A stretch of DNA of 51,985 nt from Calothrix sp. MO_192.B10. GTDB lineage: Bacteria; Cyanobacteriota; Cyanobacteriia; Cyanobacteriales; Nostocaceae. Under the pieces are notes generated by a model. It worked only from the letters and a program-made list of their open reading frames with translations, was not told the DNA's origin and did not search any database. Below, piece by piece: positions 1-7,729 of this stretch (position 1 is its first letter; each line of letters opens with the position of its first letter). Location: positions 1-51,985 of the forward strand of contig JASJDS010000059.1 of NCBI GenBank assembly GCA_030065055.1, given 5' to 3'. The position numbers were made by a program, and so were the translations under genes.

Positions 1-220
1 GACGTATTGTTTCTTGCACTACCTGTATCGAAACAAATGTTTTTACTCCGTTCCATAAATAAATTTAGGGGCTTGGTGACCATTTTTCTTTTTCTTTACT
101 TTTGCCTTTTTACTTTTTACTTTTGCCTTGTTCGGTCAGCTTTCTCATCCACCATGAAATAAATTTCCTTGCGGGATAAGGGTTTGACCTTAAGTTGAAA
201 CTAGTGAGCTTTTCCCGATT
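1..220. other. Intergenic segment at window edge
   Basis: No gene is supported here. Around 85-130 there is a T-rich run with repeated units close to CTTTTTACTTTTGCC, a common type of simple repeat in cyanobacterial spacers. It lies downstream of the minus-strand oxidoreductase, so it could include that gene's transcript end, but no clear GC-rich terminator hairpin is visible. Confidence 0.4.
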
Positions 221-1441
221 TCAAGCAATTTTAGCTTGATAAGGAGCAACGTTAGATTTAATAATCGCCTTTTCTAGCTTCTCACTAGCCATTCTCGCAC
301 CAGATAAATTTCTGGCTGTTGGTCCAATTTGTAAAGCTGCTAATCCACCCATAATAAACAAGGGACAACCACGCCAACACAAATGATTATCCAAAACAGG
401 TAAGCCGTTGATCACAGGGATTGGGTAGGCTTGTAAAACCTCCTCTAACAGGGGTTGAGAATGCACATCAAAGCGGGTTCCCGTGGATAACCAAATCCTG
501 TCATATTCATACTCTTCCCCACCAGTTGTCCTGATTAACCAGTAATTTCCCAACCACTCAGCCTTAACTACTTGAGTATTTTCATAAATTCTTACCTTAC
601 CCTGACGTACTTCCCTCCTTAACTGCATCCCCATTGCAGGAGTCATAGAACCACCATTTCTTGCTGACTGAATCATCTTCCATCGCTGTTGAAAATCAGA
701 TTCTGCAAAAAACCCTTTCAAATATTTTGGCCCCAACCAACCCGGTTCCGCATCAAATATTTTTTCTTGCAATTGTCGTCTGATAAATATGTCAACTTTA
801 GCCATACGAGATAAAGCACCCATGGCTAAATGTCCACTTGTTAACCCCCCTCCCACAATTAATATCCTTTCCCCAGCCAATTGCAATTTCCGTAAATCTA
901 TTAATTGGGAATGACATAATCTATCTTGGGGATAGGATGCCTGAATCTGACTCACCCAATCCGGTATTTGGGTTTGACTGCTACCAGTTGCTAACACCAC
1001 CCGTCGGGCAATGATTGATTTCCCATCCTTCAACCACAAACCCAACCGGGGACGGAAAGAATGGGGTAATGGTTGAATACGAGTTATTTCCCCTGCTGTC
1101 ACCGCGTTTTCTAAATCCCAGCGACGAATCACATCCTCACAAAAATCATCAAATAACTGGGTTCCTGGTAAATCGTAGGGAGGGAACAATTCATGGGGAC
1201 GAGATTCCGCAAACTTCCGCAAAGCAAAGGGATTAGGGTCTGGATGATGAACCGCAGGGGAGCGTAAATGTGGTATTCCCAAAGCTGCAAATTGCTGTTT
1301 CCATTGACTCAACCATCTACCACTAGGGTCAAATACCGCTATTTTTGAGCGTATTTTCTGCCGTTTCTGCAATAAATGGGTAACTAAGGTTAGAGCCTGG
1401 GGACCAGCACCAATAATTGCTAAATCTACTTTACTAGCCAT
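221..1441 (-). CDS. FAD/NAD(P)-binding oxidoreductase, monooxygenase-like, probably Zur-regulated
   Basis: This 406-residue protein has an N-terminal FAD Rossmann motif (IIGAGPQAL, about residues 9-17) and a second dinucleotide site (ILIVGGGLTSGHLA) near the middle. That layout is typical of flavin monooxygenase-like proteins related to lysine/ornithine N-hydroxylases and YdhS-type proteins. The substrate cannot be read from sequence. It lies 78 bp downstream of znuB on the same strand and has its own Zur-box-like palindrome 14 bp before the start codon, so zinc starvation is the likely signal. A role in metallophore synthesis or in handling a zinc-linked metabolite is inference. The ATG at 1441 is chosen because it sits immediately before the FAD motif. 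Confidence 0.75.
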   Translation of the reverse strand: MASKVDLAIIGAGPQALTLVTHLLQKRQKIRSKIAVFDPSGRWLSQWKQQFAALGIPHLRSPAVHHPDPNPFALRKFAESRPHELFPPYDLPGTQLFDDFCEDVIRRWDLENAVTAGEITRIQPLPHSFRPRLGLWLKDGKSIIARRVVLATGSSQTQIPDWVSQIQASYPQDRLCHSQLIDLRKLQLAGERILIVGGGLTSGHLAMGALSRMAKVDIFIRRQLQEKIFDAEPGWLGPKYLKGFFAESDFQQRWKMIQSARNGGSMTPAMGMQLRREVRQGKVRIYENTQVVKAEWLGNYWLIRTTGGEEYEYDRIWLSTGTRFDVHSQPLLEEVLQAYPIPVINGLPVLDNHLCWRGCPLFIMGGLAALQIGPTARNLSGARMASEKLEKAIIKSNVAPYQAKIA

Positions 1442-1454
1442 TCCTGTGCAAGAA

Positions 1455-1469
1455 CGATAATCGTTATCA
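1455..1469. promoter_or_regulatory. Zur-box-like palindrome before the FAD oxidoreductase gene
   Basis: The 15 bases CGATAATCGTTATCA match the cyanobacterial Zur consensus TGATAATNATTATCA at 12 of 14 defined positions. The site lies between znuB and the oxidoreductase and points to an additional zinc-repressed promoter inside the gene row. The assignment is by motif only. Confidence 0.6.
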
Positions 1470-1519
1470 TATTAGCATTGGGATTGAGCGATCGCCACCT
1501 CCTGCTTTTTGTGAATATG

Positions 1520-2401
1520 CTATTTTCCTCGTTGCAATTGCTGTAAAACCTTGGCAGAGCGATGAGCAATTCCCCCTGGACGGGTAAAAATACCTTGGGA
1601 GGGACTAAAGAGTAATGTTAACAGGAAGATTCCAGAAATAACTAAAACAATAGCAGCACCGGAAGGGACGTTTAAATAATAGCTAATATATAAACCACTA
1701 ATACTACTAATTACCCCGAATACAGAGCCTAAAATCATCATTTCATGTAGTTCTTTAACTAATAGATAAGCAGTAATTCCTGGTCCGATTAAGAGAGAAA
1801 CTACTAATACAACTCCCACAGATTGCATACTGGCAATAATTGTCAGAGTAATTGCTGCGGTTAATCCAAAATGAATTAAATTTACTGGTAGGCCAATAAC
1901 TTGAGCACCTATGGGGTCGAAGGTGTAAAATAATAATTCCTTGTAAAATACCCTTACCAAAAACAAAATGATAATTGTAATTATTAAAGTGCGGATAACA
2001 TCAGATGTAGTCACCCCTAAAATATCTCCAAACAAAAAATGATGCAAGTCTAATTTACTTTTTAGTACCGTAATTAACATAATACCTAAAGCAAGGAAAC
2101 CAGAGAAAACCAAAGCCATCGCCGCATCAACTTTAATTCGGGATTGAGATTCAATCCAAGCAATGACAAAAGTACTAAAAGTTCCAGAGATAAAAGCGCC
2201 TAAAAAGATATCAATACCCATAAAAAAAGCAATTGCTAGTCCTGGTAACACAGCATGGGCAATTACATCACTTAATATTCCCATGCGTTGGACTATTAAA
2301 TAAGAACCAGTGACGGAACAAAGAATACCCAATAAAACCGCAACTAAAATCGCTTCACGTATAAATCCAAAACTTAGAGGTTCTAATAACCAATTCAGCA
2401 T
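1520..2401 (-). CDS. znuB: Zinc ABC transporter permease ZnuB
   Basis: A 293-residue, very hydrophobic protein with about eight membrane segments, matching the ABC-3 family of zinc/manganese permeases in length and in its conserved features (GSYLIVQRMGILSDVIAHAVLPG near residues 32-54). It would form the membrane channel that passes zinc from ZnuA, powered by ZnuC. Its start overlaps the end of znuC by 7 bp, indicating translational coupling. Zinc rather than manganese is inferred from the His-rich loop in the neighbouring ZnuA and from the Zur-like sites. Confidence 0.9.
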   Translation of the reverse strand: MLNWLLEPLSFGFIREAILVAVLLGILCSVTGSYLIVQRMGILSDVIAHAVLPGLAIAFFMGIDIFLGAFISGTFSTFVIAWIESQSRIKVDAAMALVFSGFLALGIMLITVLKSKLDLHHFLFGDILGVTTSDVIRTLIITIIILFLVRVFYKELLFYTFDPIGAQVIGLPVNLIHFGLTAAITLTIIASMQSVGVVLVVSLLIGPGITAYLLVKELHEMMILGSVFGVISSISGLYISYYLNVPSGAAIVLVISGIFLLTLLFSPSQGIFTRPGGIAHRSAKVLQQLQRGK

Positions 2402-3135
2402 GATTGTACTTCCTCTCCTGTGAATAACAAAACACTACCTCCATAAGCTGTTTGGATATTTTCGGCGGTAATTACTTGTTTAAAAGAACCATTAGCAATA
2501 ATTTGCTTATTTAGTAATAATAAAGAATCACATTTGGTTAAATTTACACCTAAATCATGGGTGATTACCATGAGAAGTTTGCCATTTTGCTTCAGTTCTG
2601 CAAAAACATCATACATCACAGATTCTGTGGCTTTATCAACCCCAGAAAATGGCTCATCAAAAAGAAATAATTCTGCTTGCTGTGCTAAAGCTCTGGCTAA
2701 AAATACCCTCTGTTGTTGTCCTCCAGAAAGTTCGCCAATTTGACGAGAACGCCACTTTAACATCCCCACCCGCTCCAAAGCTGATTTCACAATTTGGTGA
2801 GATTCTCGACTGGGTTTCCTCAACCACCTCGTATGTAAAGTCCGAGCCATCATCACCACATTCCACACCGTAATTGGGTAATCCCAGTCAATTTGCGTTC
2901 TCTGGGGTACATAAGCCACGGAACACAACTGTTTTTTGATGGCGCGATTGCGGAATTTGACTCTTCCACTCCCTATGGGTACCAAACCCAGTATTGCCTT
3001 CACCAAGGTACTTTTTCCCCCTCCATTGGGACCAATAACCCCCACCATTTCTCCAGGAGAAGCAGAGAAACTCACCTTTTCTAAGGCTGTTGTCCCGCGA
3101 TAACTGACATTTAAATTCTCCACCTCTAACACCAT
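2395..3135 (-). CDS. znuC: Zinc ABC transporter ATPase ZnuC
   Basis: A 246-residue ABC ATPase with Walker A (GPNGGGKST, about residues 36-44), signature LSGGQQQR, Walker B (LFLFDEPFSGVD) and switch histidine (ITHD). It couples ATP hydrolysis to zinc import through ZnuB. The gene is first in a minus-strand row and diverges from znuA; the 46-bp gap between the two start codons contains overlapping Zur-like palindromes. The ATG at 3135 gives the usual family length and start (MVLEVENLNVSY). Confidence 0.93.
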   Translation of the reverse strand: MVLEVENLNVSYRGTTALEKVSFSASPGEMVGVIGPNGGGKSTLVKAILGLVPIGSGRVKFRNRAIKKQLCSVAYVPQRTQIDWDYPITVWNVVMMARTLHTRWLRKPSRESHQIVKSALERVGMLKWRSRQIGELSGGQQQRVFLARALAQQAELFLFDEPFSGVDKATESVMYDVFAELKQNGKLLMVITHDLGVNLTKCDSLLLLNKQIIANGSFKQVITAENIQTAYGGSVLLFTGEEVQSC

Positions 3136-3141
3136 ACTGTA

Positions 3142-3162
3142 TGATAATGATTATTGTTATCA
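3142..3162. promoter_or_regulatory. Two overlapping Zur-box-like palindromes between znuC and znuA
   Basis: Two 15-bp matches to TGATAATNATTATCA overlap with a 6-bp offset: TGATAATGATTATTG at 3142-3156 and TGATTATTGTTATCA at 3148-3162, each 12 of 14. They sit in the 46-bp gap between the divergent znuC and znuA start codons and could repress both directions. Binding of two Zur dimers is inference. Confidence 0.75.
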
Positions 3163-3181
3163 AAATTATATCGCTAAAACT

Positions 3182-4225
3182 ATGTCCCGGAATATACGCT
3201 TAAATGCCATTGCAGCATTGATATTGGGGATGGGGTTAATTGGTTGTAATTCCGTACCAGAATCTAATTCTAACAGTAATGCATCTACAAATAATACTGC
3301 GGTTACAACTAGCGATCGCTCATCAGAAAATCGACCTTTAGTGGTAGCGACTACTAGTGTATTGTGCGATCTAACCAAACAAATAGCTGCGGATACTGTC
3401 AATCTTAAATGCTTAGTGGCTGCGGGAGAAGACCCCCATACTTACAAACCAAAACCGAGCGATCGCCAAGATATTGAAACAGCCAATCTGATTCTTTATG
3501 GTGGGTATGATTTTGAACCCGGTATTATCAAGTTAGTTCAAGCCAGTAAAACACCGACAAAAGTTGCAGTCCATGAATTAGCAGTTCCTAAACCAATTAT
3601 TACTGAAGAACATCACCATCATCACCATGGGGAGAAAGAAGAGAAGCATAGTGAAAAAGCGGAAAAAGCACCAGATCCCCATGTATGGCATAATGCCCAA
3701 AATGGGATAAACATGGTAAAAGTAATTCGGAGTAATTTAGAAAGTAAATCTCCCGAAAATGCCCAGTTATACACTAATAATGCCCAGAAAATTACCCAAG
3801 AGTTACAACAAATAGATAGTTGGATCGATAATCAAATTAATACGATTCCAACAAAGCAACGCCAGTTAGTAACTACCCATGATGCACTAGGTTATTATGT
3901 TCAAGCTTATGGCTTAAAATTCGCTGGTGCATTAGAAGGTTTAAGTACAGATGAGCAACCAAGTGCTGCAAAAGTAGGTCAATTAGTTAAGGAAATAAAA
4001 CAGAAAAATGTACCGACAATTTTTGCAGAAAATGCTCAGAATCCTAAGTTAATTAAGAGAGTTGCTCAAGAAGCTAATGTTAAGGTTTCACAAAGAGAAA
4101 TTTATGCTGACGGGTTAGGAGAATCTGGCTCAGAAGCAGATACTTATCAGAGAATGTTGATTGCAAACACCCAAACAATTGTAGAAGGTTTGGGAGGTAA
4201 ATATACAGCCTTTGTTACCAAATAG
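3182..4225 (+). CDS. znuA: Zinc-binding lipoprotein ZnuA
   Basis: A 347-residue solute-binding protein of the cluster A-I (ZnuA/TroA) family. Residues 1-22 form a lipoprotein signal ending in LIGC, so Cys22 is the likely lipidated residue. Likely metal ligands are visible: His86 in EDPHTYKP, a histidine in DPHVWHN (about 167-170), His in TTHDALGYY, and Asp in YADGLGE. A His-rich, charged loop (six histidines at about 144-149 followed by Glu/Lys) is a hallmark of zinc rather than manganese binding members. It captures periplasmic zinc for ZnuBC and diverges from znuC across the paired Zur-like sites. Confidence 0.92.
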   Translation: MSRNIRLNAIAALILGMGLIGCNSVPESNSNSNASTNNTAVTTSDRSSENRPLVVATTSVLCDLTKQIAADTVNLKCLVAAGEDPHTYKPKPSDRQDIETANLILYGGYDFEPGIIKLVQASKTPTKVAVHELAVPKPIITEEHHHHHHGEKEEKHSEKAEKAPDPHVWHNAQNGINMVKVIRSNLESKSPENAQLYTNNAQKITQELQQIDSWIDNQINTIPTKQRQLVTTHDALGYYVQAYGLKFAGALEGLSTDEQPSAAKVGQLVKEIKQKNVPTIFAENAQNPKLIKRVAQEANVKVSQREIYADGLGESGSEADTYQRMLIANTQTIVEGLGGKYTAFVTK

Positions 4226-4423
4226 TTGTCCTAATTACTGAATAACCAAAATTTTTTCCTTATTTATCAATAGTTTCAGTTTATGCAAATTTGATTATCA
4301 TCCCACAATGATGCAACGCCAGGGAAGCGGTGGATTTAGGAACACTATCTGTAAATGAAGTCGTCAGTCGTTTATAAACTGCGATCGCATCTAAAACCAT
4401 AATTTCAGGTTTAGTGAAGTGAT
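4226..4423. other. Spacer between znuA and the broken small gene
   Basis: It contains a Zur half-site (ATTATCA at 4294-4300) with a degenerate left half, and GCGATCGC at 4381-4388. A weak zinc-regulated promoter for the downstream genes is possible but not supported by a full palindrome. Confidence 0.3.
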
Positions 4424-4791
4424 ATGAATTTTAAGTTTGGCAAACAATCTCAACCAAGTAATTCACAACAAATTCAGCAAATTAAGCAATGGGTTTATCA
4501 AGCTTTGGAAATTAATCAAGAAATTCCCATCTCTCTCAGTCAATTACAGTGTACTGAACCTGGTTGGGGAGCATCCCACTTTTTTGTACGTCATTGCGAG
4601 GAGGAACGACGTTCGCGGAGCTATGCCGTAGGCTTTACGCTTCACTTCGTTGCGCTGGCAATGACATTCCCGGTTGTCCACCTGTGGAAACTGTAATTAA
4701 TGTGATGGACAATCCCATACAACAGTACAAAATTCATAAAAGTCTGACTGAGATTGAATATGCAGACATTTCTCAATTATTAAATAAGTAA
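4424..4791 (+). pseudogene. Small conserved gene interrupted by a 110-bp repeat insertion
   Basis: Residues up to about 47 (ending QLQCTEPG) read from 4424 to 4564. The expected continuation, beginning CPPVETVINVMDNP and ending ADISQLLNK, resumes at 4675 in another frame and stops at 4791. Removing 4565-4674 joins the two into one uninterrupted frame of 86 codons. The protein is a small cysteine-containing family of unknown function that I recall seeing in cyanobacteria. It sits between znuA and the CobW GTPase, so a zinc-related role is plausible, but the copy here is broken unless a frameshift or excision restores it. Confidence 0.7.
4565..4674. mobile_element. 110-bp MITE-like repeat insertion
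   Basis: The segment is flanked by GGTT direct repeats (4562-4565 and 4672-4675) and has imperfect inverted ends: GTCATTGCGAGGAGGAACGA near 4589-4608, and GTCATTGCC read from the other strand near the right end. Its length is not a multiple of three, so it shifts the frame of the host gene. The four-base duplication is short and could be coincidental. Confidence 0.6.
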
Positions 4792-4842
4792 GCTAGTTGA
4801 GAATCAATTATTACTATATTCACAAAGGAAAAATTAAAAATC

Positions 4843-5919
4843 ATGGCTCAAGTCACTACACCCCAATCTGATATTATTCCTAATATTCCCAAGCGGGGAA
4901 TGCCTGTTACTATAATTACAGGTTTTTTAGGGAGTGGAAAAACCACATTACTCAATCAAATTCTACATAACAAACAGGATTTAAAAGTCGCTGTCTTGGT
5001 AAATGAATTTGGGGATATTAATATTGATAGTCAGTTACTAATCTCCACGGATGAAGACATGATGGAATTAAGTAACGGCTGTATTTGCTGTACTATCAAT
5101 GATGGATTAGTTGATGCTGTTTATCGAGTTTTAGAAAGAGACGATCGCGTGGATTATATGGTCATCGAAACCACTGGTGTAGCCGATCCATTACCTATTG
5201 TCTTAACCTTTTTAGGGACAGAATTGCGGGACTTAACCTCTCTTGATTCTATTCTCACTGTTGTTGATGCGGAAGCCTTTAATAGAGAACACTTTCAAAG
5301 TGAAGCAGCTTTAAAACAGATTACTTATGGTGATATTATTCTGCTGAATAAAACTGACTTAGCGACTCCAGAAAAATTAGCAGAATTAGAAAGTTTTATC
5401 AAGGAAACAAAAGCAAGCGCGAAGATTTTACATACTACCTATGGTCAGGTAGCTTTACCATTAATTCTCGATGTAGATTTAGTACAAAAAGACGAATATG
5501 CTTCCTTGATGGAGGAAGATGAGCATCACCACCACCATCATCACGAACACGAACACGAGCACGAACATCATCACCACCATCATCACGAACACGAACACGA
5601 ACACGAACATCATCACCATCATTCCCACCACTTAGAAAATGATGGCTTTGTTTCTATTTCTTACCAGAGTGATAAACCTTTTGATGTCTACAAATTTGAG
5701 ACATTCTTGAATGAGCAAATGCCAGAAAATGTATTCCGAGCAAAGGGTATCCTGTGGTTTAGTGATAGTGAATTACGCCATATATTTCAACTCAGTGGTC
5801 CCCGCTATCACATAGATGGGGAAGAATGGTCAACTACACCAAAAAATCAGCTAGTCTTCATTGGCAGAAATCTGGAAAAAAATGATATTCATTCTCTTTT
5901 AAATCAATGTTTGGTATGA
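4843..5919 (+). CDS. CobW/COG0523-family GTPase, likely zinc metallochaperone (ZNG1-like)
   Basis: A 358-residue G3E-family GTPase: Walker A GFLGSGKT at 27-34, NEFGDINID near 54-62, the metal-site motif CICC at 80-83, guanine-specificity motif LLNKTDL near 168, and a C-terminal CobW_C domain. A histidine/glutamate stretch at about 226-264 is built from two nearly identical tandem blocks and would bind zinc. COG0523 proteins near znu genes and folE have been linked to zinc delivery under starvation. The gene lies 79 bp upstream of folE in the same direction, suggesting a shared transcript and FolE as a possible client. An AAGGA element at 4827-4831 precedes the ATG. Confidence 0.85.
   Translation: MAQVTTPQSDIIPNIPKRGMPVTIITGFLGSGKTTLLNQILHNKQDLKVAVLVNEFGDINIDSQLLISTDEDMMELSNGCICCTINDGLVDAVYRVLERDDRVDYMVIETTGVADPLPIVLTFLGTELRDLTSLDSILTVVDAEAFNREHFQSEAALKQITYGDIILLNKTDLATPEKLAELESFIKETKASAKILHTTYGQVALPLILDVDLVQKDEYASLMEEDEHHHHHHHEHEHEHEHHHHHHHEHEHEHEHHHHHSHHLENDGFVSISYQSDKPFDVYKFETFLNEQMPENVFRAKGILWFSDSELRHIFQLSGPRYHIDGEEWSTTPKNQLVFIGRNLEKNDIHSLLNQCLV
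5521..5635 (+). repeat. Tandem His/Glu-coding repeat inside the CobW gene
   Basis: Two nearly identical blocks of about 45 bp encode seven histidines followed by alternating Glu-His, then a shorter third start with HHHHHSHH. Codons alternate CAT/CAC within the blocks but are similar between blocks, which suggests recent duplication and possible length variation between strains. Confidence 0.75.
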
Positions 5920-5997
5920 TGAAGAAGTATTAAGAAAAAGTTAGTGACTTGTGAATAATCATAGTCACTAACCATCAACAACTATCAGAACAATACA

Positions 5998-6648
5998 ATG
6001 ACTTTATCATTTCGTCCAGAACTCGATTCTGCCGAAAAAATTATTGCATCTCAATCTACTCAACAAAAGCCACAAGTTACAGAAGCAGAAATGATGCAAG
6101 CTGTACGAACTTTGTTGCTAGGATTAGGGGAAGATCCAGATAGGGAAGGATTAAAAGATACTCCCAAAAGGGTGATGAAAGCTTTACAGTTTCTCACCAA
6201 GGGATATCACGAATCTTTGGATGAACTATTAAATGGTGCAGTCTTTACAGAAAATGCTGACGAGATGGTTTTAGTGCGGGATATTGATATTTTTAGCTCC
6301 TGCGAACACCATATTTTACCAATAATTGGTCGCGCTCATGTGGCTTATATTCCGAATGGGAAAGTGATTGGATTATCAAAAATTGCCCGTATTTGTGAAA
6401 TGTATGCGCGACGTTTGCAAGTACAGGAAAGATTGACTTTACAAATCGCTGATGCACTCCAAGGTTTGTTGAAACCCCAAGGGGTTGCGGTGGTTGTGGA
6501 AGCTAGTCATATGTGTATGGTGATGCGTGGTGTGCAAAAACCCGGTTCTTGGACTGTTACTAGTGCAATGCGGGGTGTATTTGCAGATGATTCCCGTACC
6601 CGTGAGGAGTTTATGAATTTGATTAGACATACTCCTCAGTTCCACTAA
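5998..6648 (+). CDS. folE: GTP cyclohydrolase I (zinc-dependent FolE-IA)
   Basis: A 216-residue protein that converts GTP to dihydroneopterin triphosphate, the first step of folate and pterin synthesis. The three zinc ligands of the classical type are present: Cys102 and His105 in SSCEHH, and Cys173 in HMCMVMRG. The conserved [15 protein letters not shown] segment follows. It is therefore the zinc-requiring form, not the zinc-independent FolE2 that often replaces it in Zur regulons. Its position after the COG0523 GTPase suggests that zinc is delivered to it during starvation; this is inference. A strong hairpin follows the stop codon. Confidence 0.93.
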   Translation: MTLSFRPELDSAEKIIASQSTQQKPQVTEAEMMQAVRTLLLGLGEDPDREGLKDTPKRVMKALQFLTKGYHESLDELLNGAVFTENADEMVLVRDIDIFSSCEHHILPIIGRAHVAYIPNGKVIGLSKIARICEMYARRLQVQERLTLQIADALQGLLKPQGVAVVVEASHMCMVMRGVQKPGSWTVTSAMRGVFADDSRTREEFMNLIRHTPQFH

Positions 6649-6668
6649 TCAGATTTCTGCGGAAATAT

Positions 6669-6698
6669 GGCAATGGTAAACAAGGCTCTACCATTGCC
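6669..6698 (+). terminator. Hairpin after folE
   Basis: GGCAATGGTA at 6669-6678 pairs perfectly with TACCATTGCC at 6689-6698 around a 10-base loop, 20 bp after the folE stop codon. It lacks a run of T, so it may stabilise the transcript end rather than terminate by itself. Confidence 0.5.
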
Positions 6699-6834
6699 TA
6701 AAACTTTGGATTCAGAATAGGAACAATTTTTTAGCGACTGCAATGCAGCCCTTGGATGACAAAAATCCGAAACTACCAAATAACTTTAGGATACAATCTC
6801 TGTAAGAACTGGTAGCCATTTGGCTGTATCTGTT

Positions 6835-7059
6835 ATGGCATTAACACCCCGCGTTGTGCATAGCGATCCTGACATTCTAGGAGGAACCCCTGTTTTTGTT
6901 GGTACTCGTGTGCCAATGAGAACCTTACTTGATTATCTAGAAGCTGGTGATTCATTAGAGGTATTTCTAGACCATTTCCCCAGCGTTAGTCGAGAACAGG
7001 CAATCGCAGCTCTTGAATTAGCCAAGGAAATGTTAACGGCGTATGCGAATCCTGCTTGA
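6835..7059 (+). CDS. DUF433 family antitoxin-like protein
   Basis: A 74-residue DUF433 protein (GGTPVFVGTRVPMRTLLDYLE, then a short helical C-terminus), a family usually encoded just before a DUF5615 PIN-like toxin. The ATG at 6835 is preferred over an upstream TTG at 6820 because family members start close to the SDPDILGG segment. The end overlaps the first codons of a truncated DUF5615 gene by 17 bp, so only the antitoxin half of the pair survives. Confidence 0.75.
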   Translation: MALTPRVVHSDPDILGGTPVFVGTRVPMRTLLDYLEAGDSLEVFLDHFPSVSREQAIAALELAKEMLTAYANPA

Positions 7060-7078
7060 TGAATGTATACCTGCGGAA
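7043..7078 (+). pseudogene. Truncated DUF5615 PIN-like toxin remnant
   Basis: The first codons read MRILLDECIPAE, matching the N-terminus of DUF5615 toxins that pair with DUF433 proteins. After about 12 codons the similarity ends and the frame continues into unrelated sequence until 7273. The catalytic core is absent, so a toxin is not made. Confidence 0.6.
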
Positions 7079-7241
7079 TGTGGGATATATACTAGCGAAA
7101 TTCGGGTAAAACATCATACTCCACAAATTTCCGACATGAGCGCGTTTGGGGCGATGTTTGCAGGAAAAACCAAGCACTCCAATGAGGCTCGCTTTTATCA
7201 AAAGCACCAAAAATACTACTATAAGGTGAGATGCTCCCACA
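7079..7241. repeat. Possible small insertion with short inverted ends
   Basis: TGTGGGA at 7079-7085 is matched by TCCCACA at 7235-7241, enclosing 163 bp that begin exactly where the DUF5615 similarity stops. No target duplication was found and no toxin sequence resumes afterward, so this is only a candidate element or a deletion scar. Confidence 0.3.
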
Positions 7242-7301
7242 ATACTTTTGGAACTGTGAGCAATGTGGCATGATTGCCAATAGAAGCATTGAGTAAAGAA
7301 C

Positions 7302-7508
7302 ATGGCTACATATCAAGACATTCGCCGCCAAGTTGAGAATCTTACCCCAGACGAGCAACTTCGCTTGTTAGAAGATTTGGCTGTAATGGTTCGTCGCCGT
7401 ATTCGTGTCAAGTCCAGCCATAATATTATGTCGCTAGAGGGATTAGGAAGAGAAATTTGGCATGGGTTTGATGCTCAAGAGTATATCAACCAGGAACGCA
7501 GTAAATAA
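7302..7508 (+). CDS. Orphan VapB-like antitoxin
   Basis: A 68-residue protein with a helical N-terminus (LTPDEQLRLLEDLAVMVRRR) and the tail LEGLGREIWHGFDAQEYINQER, typical of cyanobacterial antitoxins that precede VapC-type PIN toxins. No PIN gene follows; the downstream DNA is the broken end of an opposite-strand gene. Family members commonly end NQERASW, whereas this one ends NQERSK at the junction, consistent with a deletion that removed the toxin. Confidence 0.65.
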   Translation: MATYQDIRRQVENLTPDEQLRLLEDLAVMVRRRIRVKSSHNIMSLEGLGREIWHGFDAQEYINQERSK

Positions 7509-7729
7509 GCATCTGTTTTTACGCGACCTGTGTCTTCATCGATCCACTGCTTACGCAGCAGTATCCGATAAACGGCGTTGCTGAATTCAGGTATGAATTT
7601 ATCTCACGCAGAGTCGCTCCAGGCGCAGAGAGTAAGAGTTTTAAGTACCTCATTTTTCAATTTCATACTTCAATTCAGCAGTGTCCGATAAACAACTGCA
7701 TCTTCTGGTAATGGCTCAAATTCGGTCAT
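7500..7729 (-). pseudogene. Toxin-like partner gene, broken by a small element and truncated
   Basis: The minus strand starts with ATG at 7729, overlapping the TGA of the upstream gene as ATGA. It reads MTEFEPLPEDAVVYRT and then stops early at 7670 inside an inserted element. Removing the element (7573-7683) and one 9-bp duplication restores the frame, which continues ILLRKQWIDEDTGRVKTDAY before similarity ends near 7500. I recognise the joined sequence as a conserved cyanobacterial family encoded after genes like the one at 7726-8106. The product is not functional here. Confidence 0.75.
7573..7683. mobile_element. Small inverted-repeat element with 9-bp target duplication (copy 1)
   Basis: The 111-bp element starts CGGCGTTGCTGAATT and ends AATTCAGCAGTG. 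Inner inverted arms at 7579-7597 and 7662-7680 match at 17 of 19 positions. It is flanked by perfect TCCGATAAA copies at 7564-7572 and 7684-7692, and it interrupts a toxin-like gene whose frame is restored on removal. It encodes nothing. A longer relative is at 42895-43170. Confidence 0.75.

Noticed and set aside
4286-4300. Third Zur box before the cobW-folE genes
   Set aside because: The right half ATTATCA is exact but the left half is poor (9 of 14 overall), so it is reported only as a half-site in the spacer.
4797-4822. Zur-like sequence directly before the CobW gene
   Set aside because: TGAGAATCAATTATT matches only about 8 of 14 positions, no better than AT-rich background.
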